NCBI GenBank assembly: GCA_017415945.1
Contig: JAFQDR010000032.1
Coordinates: 1-18,365 of the forward strand
DNA length: 18,365 nucleotides
Direction: 5' to 3'
Source: Oscillospiraceae bacterium
GTDB lineage: Bacteria; Bacillota_A; Clostridia; Oscillospirales; Oscillospiraceae
This document shows positions 14,522 through 18,365 of the stretch, one piece after another. A model generated the notes under the pieces. That model was not told where the DNA came from. It saw only the letters and a program-made list of their open reading frames with translations, and ran no database searches. How positions within the stretch are numbered: position 1 is the first letter of the stretch; every line of letters begins with the position of its first letter. The position numbers and the translations under genes are program-made.

Positions 14522-15877
14522 TTATTTCATTGTCGCTTCTAATTTGCGGAAGTGCCGATAGAAGGTAACAGTCAGGAACCCAGCGGCGCCGAACCAAGCG
14601 GCTACCTCTGCGGCGAAGATGCCGTACGCAACTCCTGTGGCTGTGACGATGATGCTGCCGGTCAGTCGGATGACGAACTCCAAGCCTCCCGAGACCATGG
14701 TGGCAACGGTATTGCCCACACCCTGCAAAGCGGATTGGTATACATACAATATGTACAGCGCGGGCAGGCTCAGGCTCATAGCAGCCAGATACAGATACGC
14801 CACCTCACCGGCCTTTTCGATAAGGGCAGGGGAGTCGGAGGAGATGAACAGCATGGTGATGTCCCGCCCGAAGATGAGCATCAGTGTGCCAATGACAACA
14901 GAAGTCCCCACGGACAGCAGCAGCCCCTGTCGAATGCCCCGGCGGATGCGTTCCGTAAGCCCCGCGCCGTAGTTCTGGCCAACATAGGTGGTGATGGCAA
15001 AGCCGTAGGACATGGCGGCGATCTCCAAAAGTCCGAACAGCTTGTTGGAGGCAGTGAAACCCGCGATAAACGCCATGTCGAAGCTGTTGACTACGCTTTG
15101 GATGATCATGCCCCCCAGTGCGATAATGGCGATCTTCAGGGTAATGGGAGCTCCCAGCCCCATAAGGCTGCGAGAGATGGTTTTGTGGGCTGTCATATGG
15201 CTGCGGTCAAAGCGCAGGAAGTCTGTGCCGCGCATTTTTCGGTGGCAGATATAGGCGGCGAAGCACTGTGCGATCACAGTAGCTCCTGCGGCCCCTGCAA
15301 TGCCCCAACGGAGCAGGAATACAGCCACGCAGTCCAAAATGATATTGGTGATGGCGGCAGCGGTCATGGCCTTGAGGGGCGTGCGGCTGTCACCTACGGC
15401 ACGGAGCACGGAGGCGGTGTAGTTGTAGTACACGGATACGGGCATCCCCGCCATGAGAATACGGGTATATAGCTCCGCGTGAGGGTACAGCTCCGCGGGA
15501 ACCTTCAGCAGACGGAAAAACAGGTGCAGTCCACCTTGTGAGATGGCAATGGCGACAACTGCCAGCCAAATGCACAGCCGCGCGGACTGGCCCAGTACCA
15601 GCCGCAGCCCTTCCATATCTCCCTCGCCGTATTTTTGGGACATCCGAATGGCAAAGCCTTGGGTAAAGCCCTGTGCGATACCGAACAGCATCCAGTTCAG
15701 CCAGTCCACGGTGCCCAGTGCCGCCAGCGCGGTGAGGCCTACGCCCTGACCCACGATGGCAACGTCCACCACGGTGTACAGCTGCTGGAAGATATTGCCG
15801 AACATCAGAGGCAGGGCAAAGGAAAACAGCAGCTTCATGGGGCTGCCGCTTGTCATATTCAGTTGTTTTTCATCCAT
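14522..15877 (-). CDS. MATE-family multidrug/cation efflux transporter
   Basis: This 451-residue membrane antiporter exports drugs or metabolites in exchange for Na+ or H+. I choose ATG 15877 because TGGAGG lies just upstream and the protein then begins MDEKQLNMTSGSPMKLLFSF. The run MTSGSPMKLLFSFALPLMFGNIFQQLYTVVDVAIVG is the classic MATE first helix and loop. About twelve hydrophobic segments follow in two similar halves (GSPMKLLFSFALP and ISRSLMGLGAPITLKIA begin each half). The frame stays open upstream to 16000 through repeat DNA, but that part is not coding-like. The substrate cannot be predicted. It converges on dps, and the region upstream of 15950 is taken up by repeats. I see no convincing promoter. 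Confidence 0.93.
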   Translation of the reverse strand: MDEKQLNMTSGSPMKLLFSFALPLMFGNIFQQLYTVVDVAIVGQGVGLTALAALGTVDWLNWMLFGIAQGFTQGFAIRMSQKYGEGDMEGLRLVLGQSARLCIWLAVVAIAISQGGLHLFFRLLKVPAELYPHAELYTRILMAGMPVSVYYNYTASVLRAVGDSRTPLKAMTAAAITNIILDCVAVFLLRWGIAGAAGATVIAQCFAAYICHRKMRGTDFLRFDRSHMTAHKTISRSLMGLGAPITLKIAIIALGGMIIQSVVNSFDMAFIAGFTASNKLFGLLEIAAMSYGFAITTYVGQNYGAGLTERIRRGIRQGLLLSVGTSVVIGTLMLIFGRDITMLFISSDSPALIEKAGEVAYLYLAAMSLSLPALYILYVYQSALQGVGNTVATMVSGGLEFVIRLTGSIIVTATGVAYGIFAAEVAAWFGAAGFLTVTFYRHFRKLEATMK

Positions 15878-15950
15878 GGGAATACCTCCAATGAAATGCG
15901 AATGCGCGGATATGCTGTCTTGACCCACGGCACAAAAATCCTTTTCCGCA

Positions 15951-15966
15951 CCTGTAGGGACGGATA
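15951..15966 (+). repeat. GTAGGG-type repeat, short
   Basis: CCTGTAGGGACGGATA lies directly before the double-hairpin repeat at 15967. Only the head of the family is kept here. Confidence 0.45.
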
Positions 15967-16020
15967 GCCCCTCTTGCCTAAAGGGGGGATGTCCGAGCAA
16001 GCGAGGACAGGGGGGATTGC
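15967..16020 (+). repeat. Double-hairpin CCCC/GGGG repeat, copy 1
   Basis: CCCCTCTTGCCTAAAGGGGG is followed by GTCC-gagcaagcga-GGAC and GGGGGGATT. The block order matches copies at 16231 (reverse) and 17287: CCCCTT-GCCTAAAGGGG, a second hairpin, then GGGGGGATT. Confidence 0.75.
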
Positions 16021-16058
16021 TGCAGTTCTAACCCATGACACCGAGATCCATCTCCGCA

Positions 16059-16088
16059 CCCGTAGGGAGCATCGTCCCCGATGCTCCG
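16059..16088 (+). repeat. GTAGGG-type palindrome
   Basis: After CCCGTAG, GGAGCATCG (16066-16074), loop TCCC and CGATGCTCC (16079-16087) form a perfect 9-bp stem. Confidence 0.7.
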
Positions 16089-16149
16089 CAATACCGCAGT
16101 CGGGCGTTATGCGATGATATGTCCATGGGCAATCCTCGGACTGAACCAC

Positions 16150-16178
16150 GGACCGTCGAGGGCGACGGTCCCTACCGG
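16150..16178 (-). repeat. GTAGGG-type palindrome, reverse orientation
   Basis: GGACCGTCG (16150-16158), a 4-nt loop and CGACGGTCC (16163-16171) form a perfect 9-bp stem, followed by CTACCGGG. On the minus strand it begins CCCGGTAGGG, like the other copies. Confidence 0.7.
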
Positions 16179-16230
16179 GTGGGGAACCATGGACAGCGTG
16201 CCACGACGGTATACTGCGCCACGGCATAGG

Positions 16231-16284
16231 AGTCCCCCCGTCTCGCCATTCGGCGAGACACCCCTCTTTAGGCAAGGGGGGCAG
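16231..16284 (-). repeat. Double-hairpin CCCC/GGGG repeat, copy 2
   Basis: On the minus strand this reads CCCCCCTTGCCTAAAGAGGG, then TGTCTCGCC-gaat-GGCGAGAC and GGGGGG. It is in opposite orientation to copy 1 and closely matches copy 3 at 17287. Confidence 0.8.
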
Positions 16285-16524
16285 GCCGACCTACGGATGC
16301 GCAGGTGTGTAAGACAATGCCTTAGCAGACACCCCTTCCGCGTGTATCTTTATATATAGAAGATGATACATGAAGGGCAGGGGGATGTCAAGGAAAGAGA
16401 AAGTTTACTTTTTGTTCATAAATTATTTATAAAACGGACATTACTGTGGGAAATGCACAGCAAAATGACGAAAATATTGTACAGTGCGCTAATTATTATT
16501 GTTACAATTTGTAGTAAAATTTGG

Positions 16525-16553
16525 TTGCATAATATTTGGAAAAATGGTATGAT
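16525..16553 (+). promoter_or_regulatory. Probable pilin promoter
   Basis: TTGCAT (16525-16530), a 17-nt spacer and TATGAT (16548-16553), with TGG just before the -10 (extended -10). Transcription would start near 16560, giving a leader of about 94 nt. Confidence 0.55.
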
Positions 16554-16561
16554 ACACAAGA

Positions 16562-16652
16562 CGAAACAAAAGTTTCGAAACGGAACTACCCGAAAAGGGC
16601 AAAACACACCGGCGGTTACGTCGGAAACTTGAATATGAAAGGAATGTATTCC
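16562..16652 (+). promoter_or_regulatory. Hairpin-rich pilin mRNA leader
   Basis: Three hairpins stand in a row: CGAAAC-AAAA-GTTTCG (16562-16577), CCC-GAAAA-GGG (16589-16599) and CCGGCG-GTTA-CGTCGG (16609-16624, one G-U pair). The GTTTC arm could instead pair with GAAAC at 16624-16628. A GGAA-TGTA-TTCC palindrome (16641-16652) overlaps the ribosome site. No known riboswitch core is recognised; the GEMM-I GCAAAGC core is absent. Confidence 0.4.
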
Positions 16653-16653
16653 C

Positions 16654-17046
16654 ATGAACATGATGAAGAAGACCGGCGGCTTTACCCTGGTAGAACTGAT
16701 CGTAGTTATCGCAATCCTGGCTATCCTGGCTGCTGTTGCTGTACCCGCTTACTCCGGCTACATCACTAAGGCTAACGAAGCTAAGGATCTGACTCAGCTG
16801 GATGCTATTAAGACTGCGGCAGTGTTTGCATACACCGAGAAGACTGTTGCTGATGGTGGCGATGACACTGATGTAAACTCTATTAAGGTTACTACTTCTG
16901 CTGTATATGTTAACGGTACTGATGCTGATGATGAAGTTAACGTTTATGGCGTTTACACTGAAGAATTTGCTCCTAGCAGCGATAAGTTCGCAACCGGTGC
17001 AACTTGGGATGGCGATACCTGGGAAGGCATCGAAGGTAACGGCTAA
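16654..17046 (+). CDS. Type IV pilin-like prepilin
   Basis: This 130-residue prepilin begins MNMMKKTGG and is predicted to be cut by a prepilin peptidase before FTLVELIVVIAILAILAAVA. Gly at -1 and Glu at +5 (Glu14) are both present. A single hydrophobic helix (10-32) is followed by VPAYSGYITKANEAKDLTQLDAIK, typical of the pilin alpha-1 helix. A short, very acidic globular part with many Asp and Thr residues follows and ends GDTWEGIEGNG. The start follows AAAGGA. Alanine codons are largely GCT, unlike the GCC/GCA-rich neighbours, as in highly expressed or transferred genes. No pilus assembly genes (ATPase, platform, peptidase) are in the window. It could be a pilus subunit or a pseudopilin. 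Confidence 0.9.
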   Translation: MNMMKKTGGFTLVELIVVIAILAILAAVAVPAYSGYITKANEAKDLTQLDAIKTAAVFAYTEKTVADGGDDTDVNSIKVTTSAVYVNGTDADDEVNVYGVYTEEFAPSSDKFATGATWDGDTWEGIEGNG

Positions 17047-17066
17047 TTTAAACTCTACATATTTTG

Positions 17067-17099
17067 AACTCCCGATGGATTCCATTGGGAGTTTTTTTA
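17067..17099 (+). terminator. Intrinsic terminator after the pilin gene
   Basis: AACTCCC (17067-17073) and ATGG (17075-17078) pair with CCAT (17082-17085) and GGGAGTT (17087-17093), with a G-U pair between the two blocks, followed by a T-tract to 17098. Confidence 0.9.
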
Positions 17100-17108
17100 T
17101 GCTTTGCA

Positions 17109-17136
17109 CCCGTAGGGCGGCTGCTTGCTGCCGCCG
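17109..17136 (+). repeat. GTAGGG-type palindrome
   Basis: CCCGTAGGGCGGCTGCTTGC followed by TGCCGCCG holds the stem GGCGGC/GCCGCC. It directly follows the pilin terminator. Confidence 0.65.
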
Positions 17137-17163
17137 CTATCACCGCACCGATTTTATCTTCCC

Positions 17164-17190
17164 TTGTAGGGGCGGCAAGCTGCCGCCTCA
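17164..17190 (+). repeat. GTAGGG-type palindrome
   Basis: TTGTAGGGGCGGCAAGCTGC followed by CGCCTCA holds the stem GGCGGC-aagct-GCCGCC. Confidence 0.65.
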
Positions 17191-17229
17191 AATGTCGGAC
17201 AAGCTCCGCAGATATAACGATGGTCGCGA

Positions 17230-17253
17230 GCGTAGGGGCGAATATCCGCCCGA
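17230..17253 (+). repeat. GTAGGG-type palindrome
   Basis: GCGTAGGGGCGAATATCCGC followed by CCGA holds a GGGCG/CGCCC-type stem with a short AT loop. Confidence 0.6.
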
Positions 17254-17286
17254 AAAGCATCGGACGCACTGCGCAGCTGCGAGCAG

Positions 17287-17345
17287 CCCGCCCCCCTTGC
17301 CTAAAGGGGGGTGGCTCGCCATAAGGCGAGACGGGGGGATTCCTG
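17287..17345 (+). repeat. Double-hairpin CCCC/GGGG repeat, copy 3
   Basis: CCCCCCTTGCCTAAAGGGGG, then GGCTCGCC-ataa-GGCGAGAC and GGGGGGATTC. It is nearly identical in layout and sequence to copy 2 (reverse strand, 16231-16284). Confidence 0.8.
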
Positions 17346-17366
17346 CCCCTACGGGCTGGTACGTTT
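17344..17366 (-). repeat. GTAGGG-type repeat abutting copy 3
   Basis: On the minus strand CCAGCCCGTAGGGGCAGG runs straight into the end of double-hairpin copy 3. This shows that the two repeat families occur as composites. Confidence 0.5.
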
Positions 17367-17374
17367 ACCTGCCG

Positions 17375-17400
17375 TACCCGTAGGGAAGCCCCTTACCGAC
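17375..17400 (+). repeat. GTAGGG-type repeat
   Basis: ACCCGTAGGGAAGCCCCTTA is the last member of the cluster right of the pilin gene. Its hairpin potential is low. Confidence 0.45.
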
Positions 17401-17482
17401 GGAATAAGGTAGTTTCCGATGACAGAACTCTGCGCATTATGCAGAACCCGCGGGTGTCCTCAACACTACTCTGCAGCGCAAA

Positions 17483-17519
17483 AAACATCCCTCGAATCAC
17501 AAGGATTCGAGGGATGTTT
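17483..17519 (-). terminator. Strong hairpin with T-tract, terminator for a minus-strand RNA
   Basis: AAACATCCCTCGAATC (17483-17498) and GATTCGAGGGATGTTT (17504-17519) form a perfect 16-bp stem with a 5-nt loop. Reading the minus strand, the stem ends in a run of T residues (17486-17481 region). Reading the plus strand, it ends TTTGC. It therefore looks like a terminator for leftward transcription, yet no leftward gene lies directly upstream of it. Confidence 0.7.
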
Positions 17520-17750
17520 GCTATATTATGCTGTCGTTTGCGTTTGTTTTATCGTGTAGGCGTGTCAATGGCTCAAATGCCGTTTTTGGTACGCATGCTT
17601 GTAATCTTTCGGTGTCAAAGAGAAAACCTCACACCGCCCATTACACGAAGCGAAAGGGGAGAGGGGACACAGACACAGCCAACGACTTTGCATCTGCTTC
17701 GTTTAATCGCTCATGTGCCGACAGTGCAAATCATTGCGAAGGCATGAAAT

Positions 17751-17787
17751 CCGAGGGAGTGATCATATGTTTTTGACACTCTCTCGG
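17751..17787 (+). repeat. 11-bp inverted repeat
   Basis: CCGAGGGAGTG (17751-17761) and CACTCTCTCGG (17777-17787) pair fully in plus-strand RNA with one G-U pair, across a 15-nt loop. In minus-strand RNA that position is an A-C mismatch. No T-tract follows. Confidence 0.5.
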
Positions 17788-17993
17788 TTCCGTTAAGCAA
17801 GTCAGAGGTTTAACAACTTCCGTAAGATGTATGAATCAGGATATAATATCTATCTTCTTATGGTCTTGTCTTAATAAGACCTTAAAAATGTCTATCGTAA
17901 TATCATTAATCATAGGACATATCAACATAAGTAGTATGGTGCTTGTTATTACACAATTCAACAGTATTTTGGCTTTTCTTATTGGGACATAAT

Positions 17994-18026
17994 GCATCCC
18001 CTAACCTCTTATAGAGTAGGGGATGC
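17994..18026. terminator. Hairpin downstream of the right-edge SLH gene
   Basis: GCATCCCCTA (17994-18003) and TAGGGGATGC (18017-18026) pair perfectly, with an inner CTCT-tat-AGAG stem. It lies about 90 bp past the minus-strand SLH gene stop and is the best candidate for its terminator, although the T-tract is poor on both strands. Confidence 0.5.
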
Positions 18027-18112
18027 TTCTAATGTATATTGTCCACTTTCCTCGAATGTGAATATGGCAACTCCACACTGGTTGTGTTTTGGATTTAAAC
18101 GATATAAATTGA

Positions 18113-18365
18113 TCATATATCAGCGCCTGGGGTTTCGTTTTCACCCGGAATAATGCCTGGAGTAGGAGAACCCGTCTCTCTCGTCCAGCGTTCAAACTGA
18201 CGAATAATCACAGCGCACTGGCCACGAGTTGCATTTCCCTGAGGGCTCAAAGTAGTTGCGGAAGTGCCGCTGATGATACCGGCACCGACAGCCCACTTAA
18301 AAGAGTTTGTCGCATAGGAAGAAATGCTGTGTCGGTCACTGTAGCCGGTGATATTTGCGGAAGCA
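18113..18365 (-). CDS. SLH-domain surface protein, C-terminal end (cut by window edge)
   Basis: The frame enters from the right edge and ends with TGA at 18115-18113. It has no start in the window; 83 residues are visible. They read ITGYSDRHSISSYATNSFKW, then AVGAGIISGTSATTLSPQGN and ATRGQCAVIIRQFERW. This is an S-layer-homology repeat: the Asp-x-x-x-Ile-x-x-Tyr helix, the WAVGAGIISG turn, and the TRGQ(C)AVIIRQF helix. A 20-residue tail rich in Pro, Gly and Glu closes the protein. SLH repeats anchor proteins to wall polymers, and one at the extreme C terminus is a common layout. The catalytic or adhesive part lies outside the window. Confidence 0.9.
   Translation of the reverse strand, partial: ASANITGYSDRHSISSYATNSFKWAVGAGIISGTSATTLSPQGNATRGQCAVIIRQFERWTRETGSPTPGIIPGENETPGADI

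Larger units (their letters stand above)
15878..16653. other. 776-bp repeat-rich region between MATE and pilin genes
   Basis: No credible gene was found on either strand. The left half (15951-16284) is packed with GC-rich palindromes: two double-hairpin repeats in opposite orientation and three GTAGGG-type copies. From about 16330 the sequence turns AT-rich and holds the pilin promoter (16525-16553) and a leader with three hairpins. An 89-codon frame at 16363-16632 crosses the promoter, lacks a ribosome site and is rejected. Confidence 0.75.
17047..18112. other. 1066-bp region without a convincing gene
   Basis: After the pilin terminator (17067-17099), 17109-17400 is a second cluster of GTAGGG and double-hairpin repeats. 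From 17401 to 18112 there are strong hairpins (17483-17519, 17751-17787, 17994-18026) but only weak open frames. A 102-codon frame at 17439-17747 begins before the 17483 hairpin and lacks a ribosome site. A 34-codon hydrophobic frame (MSIVISLIIGHINISSMVLV..., 17888-17992) ends just before the 17994 hairpin but also lacks a ribosome site. Confidence 0.65.

Noticed and set aside
16363..16632. 89-codon plus-strand frame before the pilin gene
   Set aside because: It runs through the pilin promoter and leader hairpins and has no ribosome site.
16562..16652. Known c-di-GMP riboswitch before the pilin gene
   Set aside because: The GEMM-I core (GCAAAGC with its receptor) and GEMM-II features are not visible, so the leader is left unassigned.
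15951..17400. CRISPR array
   Set aside because: Repeats are palindromic, vary in stem sequence, occur in both orientations and are unevenly spaced, with no spacers of constant length and no cas genes.
17439..17747. 102-codon plus-strand frame
   Set aside because: It spans the 17483-17519 terminator hairpin, lacks a ribosome site, and other frames in the same stretch are equally open, so there is no coding signal.

Overview
The window looks like chromosomal DNA of an anaerobic Gram-positive bacterium of the class Clostridia, most likely an Oscillospiraceae/Ruminococcaceae-type gut organism. The reasons are Gram-positive ribosome binding sites, a ydaO-type c-di-AMP riboswitch on a Ktr potassium transporter, S-layer-homology (SLH) surface proteins, a single-domain Dps ferritin, a lipoprotein signal, and short GC-rich palindromic intergenic repeats. 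The lineage is an inference from gene content and style; there is no rRNA gene to confirm it.

Layout. (1) 1-6600 is an aspartate-family amino acid cluster. thrC and thrB run leftward, followed by a flavodoxin-like gene cut by the left edge. hom, an aspartate kinase gene and asd run rightward. The five enzymes take aspartate to homoserine and then threonine. The two arms diverge from a 362-bp spacer with overlapping promoters and a 158-bp element bounded by perfect 20-bp inverted repeats. (2) 6602-8820 holds ktrB-ktrA on the minus strand behind a c-di-AMP riboswitch and terminator. (3) 9027-13737 is a four-gene minus-strand envelope operon: MBOAT O-acyltransferase (TTG start), DHHW/AlgJ-like protein, lipoprotein, and an SLH protein with a transglutaminase-like domain. 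The likely job is acylation of an exported polymer plus surface processing. (4) 13833-14487 holds dps, with a palindromic operator in its promoter and a strong terminator. A second, slightly degenerate copy of that promoter lies alone at 8902-8930. (5) 14522-15877 is a MATE efflux pump on the minus strand. (6) 15951-17400 is a repeat-rich area around one lone type IV pilin-like gene with its own promoter, a hairpin-rich leader and a terminator. (7) 17401-18112 has no convincing gene but several strong hairpins. (8) The right edge holds the C-terminal end of another SLH protein on the minus strand.

The points most worth following are the c-di-AMP riboswitch on ktrBA, the duplicated putative metal-responsive promoter, the acyltransferase/SLH-transglutaminase operon, the inverted-repeat element in the hom leader, and the two palindromic repeat families clustered around the pilin gene.
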